Both the position numbers and the translations under genes were made by a program. Below are positions 47,116 to 56,834 of a stretch of DNA of 64,000 nt, in pieces. The notes under the pieces are model-generated. The model was not told the origin of the DNA. It searched no databases and worked only from the letters and a program-made list of their open reading frames with translations. Origin of the DNA: Bacteroidota bacterium (GTDB taxonomy: Bacteria > Bacteroidota > Bacteroidia > AKYH767-A > 2013-40CM-41-45); contig JADJFC010000003.1 in NCBI GenBank assembly GCA_016708785.1, forward strand, positions 434,001-498,000. Direction: 5' to 3'. Numbering within the stretch: position 1 is the stretch's first letter; every line of letters begins with the position of its first letter.

Positions 47116-48566
47116 AAGAGCTCTCGCTTTTCTCGTCTCGCTATTATTTCTGGCTTTAAACAACAGTAACGCCCAAAATGCAACGAGTTCGCCGTATTCC
47201 CGTTATGGAATTGGTGATATCAGCGGTTCTTCTTTCGCGAGAAATCTTGGAATGGGTGGCCTTGAGATCGGAATGGCTGTACCATACATGATCAACCCCG
47301 GAAATCCTGCCGCATACTCAAAACTTTATTATACAACATTTGATATTGGAGTAAAATTTACCCAGACTCAGTTACGTACAAGTTATATCGAACAAAATAC
47401 GAATACCGCTTCTTTGGCCTATTTTGATTTTGCATTTCCTGTGAGACCGGATGACTGGTCTGTTGGTTTTGGCTTGAAACCATATTCTAATGTCGGATAT
47501 AACATTATCGATAAAAGTGTTACTCCTTTTGGTGATACTGAATTAAGAACTTACAATGGATCCGGAGGCTTAAATAGTTTTCATATTGGAACCGGTAAAA
47601 ATTGAATAAAAAATTATCAGGTGGTTTCGACGTTGAATATATTTTCGGTTCAATAAATAACGAAAGAACGGTTTCATACTTAAGTCCTTTTACATGAACA
47701 CTCTTGATCAATCAAGTACTTCGATTGGTTGGTTCCACTTTACATTAGGTGCACAAATGTTATTTGATAGCCTGTCTTTATCTAAATCGGACTCTATAGT
47801 TATCTATGACCAGAAGATCTCAACTCTTTCAGATTCTCTGAAAAATGTACTTGCCAGTGATGCTGCAGGCACAAACTATGAATTAAAGAATTCCATTAAT
47901 CAGGAAATTGCTCAGGCAAAGGATGTCCGGAAAAAAATTGTTGACCGCAAGAAAAAAAGTGAATGGAGTCTGCTACTCGGTGCTACTGTAAGTCCACAAG
48001 CTGACCTGCATGGAAGAGAAACAAGAGTGGTTTCAAATTTCCGATACTTTGACTCTCAGGCAACTCAAACATTGGTCCGCGACACAATACTCTATAAGGT
48101 GGGTGCTCAAGGTACGGTTGTACTTCCTCTTGAAGCAGGTGTTGGATTCACATTGAGAAAAGGAAATAAATTGCAGTTTGGTGTCGATTACTCTTTTCAG
48201 CAATGGGAAAAATTTGAATTTCTAAGTGAACCTGACTCATTGTTCAATAGCTGGAAAATAGCTGTCGGTGGTCAATACATACCAAATGACAGAGCAGTGG
48301 GAGGTTACCGCAATTTTGTTGCATATCGTCTTGGATTTCATTATGAACAAACTTATCTCAATGTAGGTACTTCGAAGATAAATGAAATCGGCGTTTCATT
48401 GGGATTTGGTTTCCCGATCAGAAAAGCTGGAACTTATATTCATTTGGCTATTGAAGCAGATCAAAGAGGAAGCACGAAAGTTAATCCTATTGAAGAACGA
48501 TTTCTTAAGTTTACTCTTGGCTTCACCATCAACGATCGTTGGTTCATTAAACCGAAATACGATTAA
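47084..48566 (+). CDS. outer membrane beta-barrel protein next to coaX (two frameshifts)
   Basis: The protein has a signal peptide (ALAFLVSLLFLALNNSNAQ) and a barrel beginning SSPYSRYGIGDISGSSFARN, typical of a conserved Bacteroidota outer membrane protein encoded beside coaX. The frame breaks twice: at the T-pair 47602-47603 and at the T-run 47688-47691. Adding one T at each restores GTGKNLNKKLSGGFDVEYIF and YLSPFYMNTLDQSSTSIGWF and yields 494 residues. The later part alternates short strands (FGVDYSFQQWEKFEF, AYRLGFHYEQTYL) and ends FTLGFTINDRWFIKPKYD. It resembles FadL-like barrels, but the transported substance is unknown. Confidence 0.85.
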
Positions 48567-48631
48567 AAAATGCACGGCAAAGTTTTTTCAATTGCTTTGT
48601 CAAACTAATTCAATTCTCTTTTGTTTTATTT

Positions 48632-49660
48632 ATGATGAAATCAACTAACAAACAAATTGCAGTCTGGCTCTTCAGCGGTTGCATTTTGATCTTTGGAATG
48701 GTTGTTATTGGTGGCATCACTCGTCTTACCGGATCCGGATTATCAATTACTGAATGGAAACCAATCATGGGTGCTATTCCGCCTATGAATGATGCTGAAT
48801 GGAATTCTGCTTTCGAAAAATATAAACAGATCCCTCAGTTTCAAAAAATCAATTACCATTTTGAAATGGATGACTTTAAATCTATTTTCTGGTGGGAATA
48901 CATTCACAGACTATTAGGCAGAATGATAGGAATAGTTTTTATCGTTCCATTCGTTTGGTTTCTTGTCAAAAAGAAGTTGGATAAGCCTACAATAAAAAAA
49001 GCATTGTTCCTTTTCCTGCTCGGAGGTATTCAGGGATTCCTTGGTTGGTTCATGGTGAGCAGCGGACTGGCAGAAAGAACAAGCGTGAGCCACATTCGAT
49101 TAGCAATTCATCTTATGTTCGCTTTTATAACTTTCGCCTTTACTTTCTACTATGGATTGGAGTTTGTCTATTCTGAAAAACAATCAGAGGAGCGGAGTAA
49201 AAAATCCTCTGCTTTGAATAAATTGATATTTGTATTATTGAGCGTCCAGATTATTTATGGTGCATTTGTGGCAGGACTACATGCCGGAAAAATTCACAAT
49301 ACATTTCCATTGATGAGCGGACAAGTAATCCCATCAGGAATGGGAGTCATGCAACCGACTCTCGCAAATGTTTTTGATAATCCTGTAACAGTTCAATTCA
49401 TTCATCGCTTTTTTGCATTCATGCTTTTGTTTCTTTGTTCCTGGTTAGCTGTTGCTTCACACAAGGAACAGTTAAACACATACCAACGAAAGGGTATCAC
49501 CTGGCTTTTCATAGCAGTTTGCCTACAGTTTTTACTGGGAGTACTCACAGTGCTCACACAAGCAAATATTGTTCTTGCTTCATTGCATCAAGTTGGTGCG
49601 TTTTTCTTTTTTAGTGTGAGTATTTATTTGTTGTTTCACTTTGAGAAAAAAGAAGCGTGA
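48632..49660 (+). CDS. ctaA: haem A synthase
   Basis: Converts haem O to haem A for cytochrome oxidase, pointing to aerobic respiration. The 342-residue membrane protein has eight helices and the COX15/CtaA motifs GGITRLTGSGLSITEWKP, WEYIHRLLGR (haem-ligand His), GWFMVSSGL, HLMFAF, QFIHRFFAF and SLHQVGAF. All four expected histidines are present. It starts 65 bases after the outer membrane protein; an ATG one codon later is also possible. Confidence 0.95.
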   Translation: MMKSTNKQIAVWLFSGCILIFGMVVIGGITRLTGSGLSITEWKPIMGAIPPMNDAEWNSAFEKYKQIPQFQKINYHFEMDDFKSIFWWEYIHRLLGRMIGIVFIVPFVWFLVKKKLDKPTIKKALFLFLLGGIQGFLGWFMVSSGLAERTSVSHIRLAIHLMFAFITFAFTFYYGLEFVYSEKQSEERSKKSSALNKLIFVLLSVQIIYGAFVAGLHAGKIHNTFPLMSGQVIPSGMGVMQPTLANVFDNPVTVQFIHRFFAFMLLFLCSWLAVASHKEQLNTYQRKGITWLFIAVCLQFLLGVLTVLTQANIVLASLHQVGAFFFFSVSIYLLFHFEKKEA

Positions 49661-49685
49661 AATTATACTTGTTGGCCCACTTATT

Positions 49686-49750
49686 CTATGTGTACTATGT
49701 GCCTATGTGGTAGAAATATTTTTTACCACATAGGCACATAGTACACATAG
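49686..49750. repeat. inverted repeat of CTATGTG words, copy 2
   Basis: Arms 49686-49712 and 49724-49750 are perfect complements over 27 bases (CTATGTGTACTATGTGCCTA... on the left) with an 11-base AT loop. It lies between the convergent genes ctaA and gldD. It shares CTATGTGCCTATGTG with the repeat at 26877-26938. Confidence 0.9.
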
Positions 49751-49801
49751 GAAAAACGTATGTTCAGGCAGTTGTTAATTTGAAAACAGTTACCTTAATA
49801 T

Positions 49802-51757
49802 TTATTTCCAAGAGAAAGTTGAAACAAGATGCTTCACATCTTCCTCAACAAAACTTAAAACCGGTGCAATAGAATCCGGATTTGGAATGGCATAAAAATA
49901 CAAAGCGCCACGAATGAAATGTTTACTGCTGTCGGTCAGATAAAACTGCACTGCTGATGCAGCATTTCCTTTTACATATGTATAAAATCCGTAAACCTTT
50001 TTTGAAGGCACATTGATCTCCTCTTCCTGCATTCCGGAGGCTTTTGCAATGTGTTTCATTGAAAGCGTCTGACTGTCATTGATGAACTTCGCAAGATTGT
50101 TGTTCACTTCTTTATGGCTCAAATAAAGTGTTCCCTTGTATTTTGTCCATTCAACATTGTACCAGCATGGTTCAGCGGATTGAAGTGTGTCTTTAATTAC
50201 CTGGGCATACACAGGAATTTCAAAAGAAAAAGTACAATCATTTGCTTTGAATAATTCGTATTTCTTTTCAGGAACTTCTATACGAAAATAACCTCGGGGC
50301 TTTGGATTATATTCTTGTTCGCACGAAAATAACAAAGTAGACATTAAAAAAAGTAATACGAAATTCAACGATGTCATTCCTGTAAAGCCGCCATTCCCGT
50401 TAGAATCTACTTTCTTTTCCGGTAATGTGATCTTAACACGCTTGATTCTTTTTTTATCTGCTGACTCAATAGTAAATATTATGTCGTTCAGTTTTACTAC
50501 TTCATTACGCATTGGAATGCTGCCCATTATTTCAAGGATCAATCCGGCAAGAGAATCAACTTCGCTTTCTTCAACTTCGAGCAACTTGTGATCGATCTCC
50601 ATGATCCTGCAAATGTCATTCAGATTTGTTTTGCCTTCAAATACGAAATTGTGATCATCCAGTTTGCTATATGTCAATTCATCATCATCGAATTCATCAT
50701 TGATCTCACCGACGATCTCTTCAAGTACATCTTCCAAGGTCACAATTCCTGAACTGCCACCATATTCATCAATAACAATTGCTAAATGATTTTTCTTTTC
50801 CTGAAATTCCTGCAAAAGATCATTGATCTTTTTACTTTCCGGAACAAAATAAGCCGGACGCATTTGTTTCTGCCATTCAAATGTGTCGTCGTTTTGAAGA
50901 TCTAAATAGGGCAGAAGGTCTTTTATACATAATACACCAATAACGGTGTCAAATGAGTTTTCATAAACCGGAACTCTTGAATATCTGTTTTCCAATATCA
51001 GCGGAAATAGTTCACTGAATTTTAAATTTTTGTCGAAAGCGACCACGTCCATTCTGGATTTCATGATCTGCTTCACATCGATGTTCCCAAAACGTGCAAT
51101 CCCTTTTAGGATCTTTTTTTCTTCTTCCGGTGTGCTCTTGTCGCTGGTAATATCAATAGCATGTGTTAATTCATCGACTGAAATATCATACCCTTTCTGT
51201 CCAAACCTTCTGTCAACGATTGATGTAGATGCAATTAAAACGGTACTTAACGGACGTAAAATTTTACTGAGGGCAAAGATTGGATATACGCTCTTTAAAG
51301 ATGAACGTAATGGATTCTGAGTTGCATAAACTTTCGGCATCACTTCGCAGAATAGAACGATCACAAATGTTACCGCTACAACCTGGATCATAAATCCGAC
51401 CGTTTGATGGTTTCTGAAATCAAAAATTTGTTCAATAAGAATGGATGATAATACAACAATCGCAATATTGACGAAATTGATAGTGATCAATAGTGTTGCT
51501 AATAATCTCTTTGGTCTTTCAAGCAGATCATAAACAAGCTTGTAACGTGATTTTTGAGATTCTTTTAGTTCAAAAAGCTGAACCGGTGAAATTGCAAAGA
51601 ATGCCGTTTCTGCACCCGAAATAAACCCGGAGATCAGGAGTAAAGTAAACAAAGCAATGATTTCTGCGATAAAAGTGACAGAAAATGTAAATTCAGGATT
51701 GAGAATCGTTAAAAGATTCTGCGAATGGATCAATAAGGGGTAACTGCCGGGGTCCAA
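49802..51757 (-). CDS. gldE-gldD: GldE joined to GldD (CNNM protein plus gliding lipoprotein)
   Basis: One open frame of 651 codons encodes two proteins normally separate. Residues 1 to about 450 are GldE: CNNM domain (SGAETAFFAISPVQLFELKE), CBS pair and VDEYGGSSGIVTLEDVLEEI. From MTSLNFVLLFLMSTLLFSC (ATG at 50377) the sequence is a lipoprotein signal followed by EYNPKPRGYFRIEVPEKKYELF, the signature of GldD, required for gliding and T9SS function. An internal lipoprotein signal makes no sense in a true fusion. One extra A in the run complementary to 50415-50418 would end GldE at a TAA (50400-50402), 22 bases before the GldD start. The fusion is therefore probably a homopolymer error. GldE starts with TTG. 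Confidence 0.88.
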   Translation of the reverse strand: MDPGSYPLLIHSQNLLTILNPEFTFSVTFIAEIIALFTLLLISGFISGAETAFFAISPVQLFELKESQKSRYKLVYDLLERPKRLLATLLITINFVNIAIVVLSSILIEQIFDFRNHQTVGFMIQVVAVTFVIVLFCEVMPKVYATQNPLRSSLKSVYPIFALSKILRPLSTVLIASTSIVDRRFGQKGYDISVDELTHAIDITSDKSTPEEEKKILKGIARFGNIDVKQIMKSRMDVVAFDKNLKFSELFPLILENRYSRVPVYENSFDTVIGVLCIKDLLPYLDLQNDDTFEWQKQMRPAYFVPESKKINDLLQEFQEKKNHLAIVIDEYGGSSGIVTLEDVLEEIVGEINDEFDDDELTYSKLDDHNFVFEGKTNLNDICRIMEIDHKLLEVEESEVDSLAGLILEIMGSIPMRNEVVKLNDIIFTIESADKKRIKRVKITLPEKKVDSNGNGGFTGMTSLNFVLLFLMSTLLFSCEQEYNPKPRGYFRIEVPEKKYELFKANDCTFSFEIPVYAQVIKDTLQSAEPCWYNVEWTKYKGTLYLSHKEVNNNLAKFINDSQTLSMKHIAKASGMQEEEINVPSKKVYGFYTYVKGNAASAVQFYLTDSSKHFIRGALYFYAIPNPDSIAPVLSFVEEDVKHLVSTFSWK

Positions 51758-51783
51758 GGAGTGTTGTTAGAGTTTGCTAAAAT

Positions 51784-51827
51784 AAAAAACAGGCACAAAG
51801 CTAAAAAAAACTTTGAGCCTGTTTTTT
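51784..51827 (-). terminator. terminator between ssb and gldE
   Basis: On the minus strand, AAAAAACAGGCTCAAAG, an eight-T loop, then CTTTGTGCCTGTTTTTT: a 17-bp stem with one mismatch and a T tail. It lies just after the ssb stop, so gldE expression may depend on partial readthrough. Confidence 0.8.
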
Positions 51828-51841
51828 AACATTTACATTAA

Positions 51842-52258
51842 TTAAAATGGTAGGTCGTCTGATGGTGCAGAAGTTACTGCCATTTCCGGCGTCGATTGTG
51901 TACTGGCAGCCGGTTCCGGATTGTCAGTTCGAGGACCACCAAGCATAGTCATTTCGTCGGCCACAATTTCGGTGATGTACTTTTTATTGTTCTCCTCACC
52001 GTATTGACGGGTTTTGATCTTGCCTTCGATATAAATCAATTTGCCTTTACGTACATACTTTTCAACGATTTCAGCTAAACCACGCCAAACCACAACATTG
52101 TGCCATTCAGTCGTTTCAATTTTCTGCCCTTCTTTGTTTTTGAAAGAAGAAGATGTCGCTAATGGAAAACGTGCTAACGCTACTCCGCCTTCAAGGTACT
52201 TTACCTCAGGGTCTTTCCCTACATGTCCTACAAGGATCACTTTATTAATTCCGCTCAT
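51842..52258 (-). CDS. ssb: single-stranded DNA-binding protein
   Basis: A 138-residue SSB with the OB-fold N-terminus (MSGINKVILVGHVGKDPEVKY, TEWHNVVVWRGLAEIVEKYV, KGKLIYIEGKIKTRQY) and the acidic partner-binding tip DDLPF. The linker is short. It follows mutY by 93 bases and precedes gldE, the usual Bacteroidota order. Confidence 0.95.
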   Translation of the reverse strand: MSGINKVILVGHVGKDPEVKYLEGGVALARFPLATSSSFKNKEGQKIETTEWHNVVVWRGLAEIVEKYVRKGKLIYIEGKIKTRQYGEENNKKYITEIVADEMTMLGGPRTDNPEPAASTQSTPEMAVTSAPSDDLPF

Positions 52259-52351
52259 TGTTATTTGTTTTAGATTTTGAAATTTATGACATCAAAGATA
52301 ACTCAGTGAATTGCGTTTTAAAAACCGCAAATGCTGGTACTTTTTTGATGT

Positions 52352-53427
52352 TTAATTTATTGGTTTTTTGAACTGTACCATTTGCTTTAAATACTCTTCA
52401 ATCAATCTGGGAACTGCGAATTCTTTTACCGTGTCAGAATTTACTTTCTTCCAATGTTGTTTTTCTTCTTTGAACATTTTTAAATCTGACTTGATCTCAT
52501 AGAATGTTGCATGAATATGCTGGTGACTTAGAATATGTTTGAATTCATTACTTACTCGTACGACTTCAGATTTTTTGGTGGCAAAGTGAGTTTTCCATTC
52601 TTTGGTTGACATCACTTTATTGCCGCTGATGGCTGTCTCTGTTTCTATCATCGGAAAATCATGCAGCCCAATCCAAATGTCTTTTTCCTTCCTTTGCCGA
52701 ATGAAAAAATTGTCCTTTTCACGTATGACAAGATAATGAAAAAATCGCTTCCTGATTTTAGTCTTTTTAGATTTAACAGGTAGTACAGAAACCATTTTTT
52801 TTCAAATGCAAAGCATGTGTCCTGCAACGGACAGTTCAAGCAATCCGGTGAAACCGGCTTACATTGTTTTGATCCAAATTCCATCATCGCCTGGTTGAAA
52901 GTATGAGGCTGATGATTTCCAAGCAATCGGTTGGCCAGTTCTGTGAATTCCTTTTTTCCGCTACTGCTATCGATCGGTGTCTTTATCCCGAAATACCTGC
53001 TCAAGAGCCTGAAAACATTGCCATCTACTACTGCATGGGGCAATTTGAAGGCAAAAGATGCTATTGCGGCTGCTGTATATTCACCAATGCCTTTGAGCGA
53101 TTTAATATCATCATAATTGTCAGGAAAATCACCGTTAAATCGCTCAACAATGTCTTTTGAGGCGGCATGAAGGTTTCTTGCCCTTGAGTAATATCCAAGT
53201 CCCTGCCATAACTTCAGTATTTCATCTTCTGAGGCCGCTACCAGCGCGTGAACATCGAGAAAGGTCTCTGTGAAGCGATGATAATATGCCATGCCCTGAT
53301 CCACCCTGGTTTGCTGTAGAATGACCTCGGAAAGCCAGATCTTATAGGGGTCTTCCGTATTTCTCCACGGCAAATCCCGCTTGTTCTTTTTATACCACGA
53401 AATGACCTTTCTTCCGAATTCTTTCAT
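52352..53427 (-). CDS. mutY: A/G-specific adenine DNA glycosylase MutY (frameshifted)
   Basis: MutY removes adenine mispaired with 8-oxoguanine. The first part has the catalytic glutamate in SEVILQQTRVDQ, the helix-hairpin-helix LKGIGEYTAAAIASFAF, the catalytic aspartate in AVVDGNVFR and the iron-sulphur ligands C-x6-C-x2-C-x5-C (CKPVSPDCLNCPLQDTC). The C-terminal NUDIX-like 8-oxoG recognition domain (IGLHDFPMIET, HILSHQHIHATFYEI) is in another frame. The break is in the T8 run 52795-52802; one more base joins FAFEKK to MVSVLPVKSKKT and gives 358 residues. Probably a homopolymer error. A real loss would create a mutator. Confidence 0.92.
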
Positions 53428-53670
53428 TGCCTTCTTTGTTCTTTCTTATCAAAAAACCTTCAGCTACGAAGTTACTAAAATCGGCGCCTTCCGGCCGGGA
53501 AACGACGGCTTTTTCCGGGAGTCGTTGATAAAATATGTAGGATATTTTAGTGAATTATGGTTAAAAGTAGCTTTAACAAATTAGAAATCAAGTTGTTAAC
53601 CCATAAAAAATTATTTTTCATTCTTTAGTAAAATTTACCTCAATAGGTTTTTGGATTTAATTTGAAGCGC

Positions 53671-53678
53671 TATCTTTG
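53671..53678 (+). promoter_or_regulatory. promoter of the HU operon (TATCTTTG)
   Basis: Perfect TAnnTTTG, 34 bases before the HU start. A TTG at 53650-53652 lies 18 bases upstream, close to the -33 position of Bacteroidota promoters. Unlike the leaderless set, this transcript would carry a short leader. Confidence 0.65.
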
Positions 53679-53712
53679 CCGCCCAATATTTAATTACCTA
53701 ATACTCAAAGAA

Positions 53713-54027
53713 ATGACAAAAGCAGAATTAGTAGCCGAAATTTCCACTAAGACAGGGATAGAAAAAACTGTGGCATTACAAGCAGTAGAAGCGGCTATGA
53801 AAGTGATTAAAAATACAATGTCCGACGGTGAAAACGTTTACCTACGTGGGTTCGGTTCATTTATCATTAAGAAGCGTGCTCAGAAGCTGGGACGTATCAT
53901 CTCAAAGAACACGACTATCATCATCCCTGAACATAACATCCCTGCATTCAAGCCTGCAAAGACATTCGCTAACAAAGTGAAGAATGCAAAGATCAAAAAG
54001 AATCAGACAACTGAGGCAATCGACTAA
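53713..54027 (+). CDS. HU-family DNA-binding protein
   Basis: A histone-like architectural protein of 104 residues. It has MTKAELVAEISTKTGIEKTVA, the beta-arm entry RGFGSFIIKKRAQKLGR and the tip IIIPEHNIPAFKPAKTF, with a short lysine-rich tail. I chose the ATG at 53713; the frame is open 17 codons upstream but that stretch spans the promoter box. It leads an operon with a TPR protein two bases behind, then a COX24-like peptide and RNase G. mutY is divergent. Confidence 0.94.
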   Translation: MTKAELVAEISTKTGIEKTVALQAVEAAMKVIKNTMSDGENVYLRGFGSFIIKKRAQKLGRIISKNTTIIIPEHNIPAFKPAKTFANKVKNAKIKKNQTTEAID

Positions 54028-54029
54028 GG

Positions 54030-54845
54030 ATGCAGAACAGTAGAATTCGATTACTGGTTGTTCTTGGCGTCATTGCGTTGACTGCTGCTCTTTATTTTGC
54101 TCCTCGAAAAATTGAAAAAAAAGTGTCTGCTGAAAATCCATCAGGCTTTTCAATTGAAGATCAGATTACTGAAGTAAAGGGAAGACTTAAAGAAGAAGAA
54201 AAAAACCAGATAGTATCTTTCGAAGATCTACTGAAGAAAAATCCTGACGACAAACAAATTCAGGATTCTTTAGGAAAACTTTGGGATAGATTTCAAACTC
54301 CGCAAATTTCGTCTTATTATTACGAAGAAATTGCAAAGTCTGAATCCACAGAGCAAAATTGGATCAATGCTGCTTTTAGATATTTCGATGCGTTTAAAAT
54401 GACCGGCGACTCCCTCAAAAGAGTTTTCTTCGTTAACAAGGCAATTGATTGTTATAAAAAAGTAATAGAAATTAATCCAAAAAATTACGACGCTAAAACT
54501 GATCTGGGCGTTTGCTATGCAGAAGGAACTTCAAATCCTATGCAAGGCATTCTGATGCTCAGAGAAGTAGTACAAGAAGCACCGAAACACGTAATGGCTC
54601 AGTATAATCTGGGTGTACTTTCGGTAAAATCAGGTCAGCTCGATAAAGCTGTCGACCGATTTGAAAATGTACTGGCGATCGACCCTACAATTGAAGATGC
54701 ACGATTCCTTCTGGGAAAAACGTATATGCAAATGGGAAATAATGCAAGTGCTCTGAAGAATTTTGATATCTTGAGAAAAGAATCGAAAAACCCGGCACTT
54801 GTAAAAGAAGTAGAAAGTTTAATAAGTAAAATTAATAACCACTAA
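54030..54845 (+). CDS. membrane-anchored TPR protein
   Basis: A 271-residue protein with one N-terminal membrane segment (LLVVLGVIALTAALYFAP), a charged linker and TPR motifs in the C-terminal half (CYKKVIEINPKNYDAKTDLG, AQYNLGVLSVKSGQLDKAVD, FENVLAIDPTIEDARFLLG). It begins two bases after the HU stop, so it is co-transcribed. The TPRs probably face the periplasm. Its position between HU and RNase G is conserved in Bacteroidota, but its role is not known to me. Confidence 0.85.
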   Translation: MQNSRIRLLVVLGVIALTAALYFAPRKIEKKVSAENPSGFSIEDQITEVKGRLKEEEKNQIVSFEDLLKKNPDDKQIQDSLGKLWDRFQTPQISSYYYEEIAKSESTEQNWINAAFRYFDAFKMTGDSLKRVFFVNKAIDCYKKVIEINPKNYDAKTDLGVCYAEGTSNPMQGILMLREVVQEAPKHVMAQYNLGVLSVKSGQLDKAVDRFENVLAIDPTIEDARFLLGKTYMQMGNNASALKNFDILRKESKNPALVKEVESLISKINNH

Positions 54846-54858
54846 ACACAGTAAAGTC

Positions 54859-54948
54859 ATGCCAAGCGGTAAAAAAAGAAAAAGACATAAGATGGCAACG
54901 CATAAGCGTAAAAAACGTCTTAGAAAGAACAGACATAAGAAAAAATAA
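54859..54948 (+). CDS. 29-residue AURKAIP1/COX24-domain peptide
   Basis: A very short, extremely basic protein, MPSGKKRKRHKMATHKRKKR, continuing LRKNRHKKK (17 Lys or Arg in 29 residues, plus four His). This matches the AURKAIP1/COX24 domain peptides annotated in Bacteroidota, whose mitochondrial relative (mS38) is a component of the small ribosomal subunit. A ribosome-associated role is therefore likely. The ATG lies 13 bases after the TPR gene and the peptide precedes RNase G. It is too short for default gene finders. Confidence 0.85.
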   Translation: MPSGKKRKRHKMATHKRKKRLRKNRHKKK

Positions 54949-54992
54949 ATAGGTGGTTCTTAAGGCTTAGGTCTTGGCGAACGTTCCCAATG

Positions 54993-55040
54993 ATCATGAT
55001 GAGTCGATTCAAATCACTCATCATGATTATTTATTTTTCT
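54993..55040 (+). terminator. hairpin terminator after the HU-TPR-COX24 operon
   Basis: ATCATGATGAGT (54993-55004) pairs with ACTCATCATGAT (55016-55027); GATT and AATC extend the stem inward. A T-rich tract follows. It separates the operon from rng. Confidence 0.75.
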
Positions 55041-55043
55041 TAC

Positions 55044-55057
55044 ACTGTTTGAACAGT
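55044..55057 (+). promoter_or_regulatory. palindrome in the rng upstream region
   Basis: ACTGTTTGAACAGT is a short dyad 160 bases before rng. It could be an operator or part of the rng leader. The remaining leader (55058-55216) has no clear structure. Confidence 0.3.
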
Positions 55058-55216
55058 ATTATTACATCATCATAAATTAGATAGACCCGGCTTTTCGGAT
55101 ATGTCTTGGTATGCGATGAGTCGTATGCCCTTCTCTCTCCGGATCTAGATGTAAACTGTTTGTTTATTTCCTACTCGTGCTGCATGGGTATTTTGTGTTT
55201 ATAAAGAATTTTTTAG

Positions 55217-56782
55217 TTGAATAATGAATTAGTAATTAGCTCAACACCGGATGAGGTCACTATTGCCTTGCTGGAAGACAAGCATATTGTCGAGCTAAAT
55301 AGCGAAAAAAAAGATCAGCGATTTCAAGTCGGTGATATATACCTTGGAAGAGTAAAAAAGCTAATTCCGGGACTGAATGCTGCGTTCGTAGATGTCGGTC
55401 ACGAGAAAGATGCCTTTCTCCACTACCTTGATCTGGGTCCTCAAGTCGACTCCCTCCTTAAACTTATCAAATTAAGTACGTCAGGTAAAAACCCTGATCC
55501 ACTTTTGGCTTCTTTCCAATTGGAAAAAGACATTGATAAAGGCGGGAAGATCAACAATGTGCTCTCCCCGAATCAATGGGTGATGGTTCAAGTAGCCAAA
55601 GAACCAATTTCATCGAAGGGTCCAAGAATCACTTCTGAACTTTCTCTTGCCGGACGATTTGTTGTCTTAGTGCCATTCTCGGATATGGTCAGCATTTCCC
55701 AGAAAATAAAAAGCGCTGAAGAAAGACAACGATTGAAACGACTTGCAATGAGCATCAAGCCGAAAGGTTTTGGTCTCATCGTACGTACGGTTGCGGACGG
55801 AAAGAAAGTCGCTGAACTCGACAAAGACATTCAAGACCTCGTATCCAAATGGAAGAGTGCTTTCGAAATGCTCCAGACTGCAAAGCCCCCGCAAAAAATA
55901 TTGGGTGAATTAAATCGGACTTCTACGATCTTAAGAGATTTGCTGAATCCGAATTTCAATGCCATCCATGTAAATGATGCCGGTTTAGCTGAAGAGATCA
56001 AGTCATACATCAGCGGAATTGCCCCTGAGCAAACTGAAATAGTAAAACTTTACAAAGGCAAACTTCCAATATTCGAAAACTTCGGAATTGAGAAGCAAAT
56101 CAAATCAAGTTTCGGTAAGACGGTTACAATGTCAAATGGTGCCTACTTAATTGTAGAACACACCGAAGCAATGCACGTCATCGATGTGAATAGCGGAGGA
56201 CGCACAAAAGGCGCTGATGACTCTACTCAGGAAGCAAATGCTTTGCAAGTAAATCTTGATGCCGCTACAGAAGTTGCCCGACAATTGCGTTTACGTGATA
56301 TGGGTGGAATTATTGTCATCGACTTTATTGATATGCACAATCCGCAGAACCGGAAGATGCTTTTCGATAAACTGAAAAATGAAATGAAGCGCGATCGCGC
56401 TAAACATACCATTCTGCCTCCATCTAAATTCGGATTGATTCAGATCACCCGTCAACGTGTACGTCCGGAGACAAATATCACAACCGCAGAAAAATGTCCT
56501 GCATGCGATGGTACAGGCGAGATCAAAGCAAGTGTTCTAATTGTTGATGAAATCGAAAACAACTTACGTTATTTCGTTCAAGAGCAAAATGAAAAAGAAC
56601 TTCACCTTGCCATTCACCCTTATCTTGAAGCTTATTTGGTCAAAGGAAATTTCTTCAATCCTTCTGTTGTTGCCAAATGGAAAAAGAAATTCAAAGTGAA
56701 ATTAAAAGTCACAGCGAATACAAATTACCATATGATGGAGTATCATTTTTTCAATAAGACGGAAGAAGAAATTAAGATCTAA
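55217..56782 (+). CDS. rng: ribonuclease E/G family endonuclease
   Basis: A 521-residue endoribonuclease for mRNA turnover and rRNA maturation. It has the S1 domain (FQVGDIYLGRVKKLIPGLNAAFVDVGHEKDAFL), the catalytic DNase I-like domain (HVIDVNSGGRTKG, GGIIVIDFIDMHNPQNRK, two acidic residues) and the zinc-link CPACDGTGEI. The start is TTG at 55217 (MNNELVISS), consistent with relatives that begin MNKEL. It has no long scaffold tail, so it is RNase G-like in size. Confidence 0.94.
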   Translation: MNNELVISSTPDEVTIALLEDKHIVELNSEKKDQRFQVGDIYLGRVKKLIPGLNAAFVDVGHEKDAFLHYLDLGPQVDSLLKLIKLSTSGKNPDPLLASFQLEKDIDKGGKINNVLSPNQWVMVQVAKEPISSKGPRITSELSLAGRFVVLVPFSDMVSISQKIKSAEERQRLKRLAMSIKPKGFGLIVRTVADGKKVAELDKDIQDLVSKWKSAFEMLQTAKPPQKILGELNRTSTILRDLLNPNFNAIHVNDAGLAEEIKSYISGIAPEQTEIVKLYKGKLPIFENFGIEKQIKSSFGKTVTMSNGAYLIVEHTEAMHVIDVNSGGRTKGADDSTQEANALQVNLDAATEVARQLRLRDMGGIIVIDFIDMHNPQNRKMLFDKLKNEMKRDRAKHTILPPSKFGLIQITRQRVRPETNITTAEKCPACDGTGEIKASVLIVDEIENNLRYFVQEQNEKELHLAIHPYLEAYLVKGNFFNPSVVAKWKKKFKVKLKVTANTNYHMMEYHFFNKTEEEIKI

Positions 56783-56834
56783 TCGCCCGATTTAGTTGCG
56801 GATTACTTAAACTCCCACTAACAAATTATAATCT

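Noticed and set aside
53381..53584. 67-codon gene on the plus strand at the mutY start
   Set aside because: It overlaps the conserved N-terminus of mutY on the other strand and shows no protein-like features.
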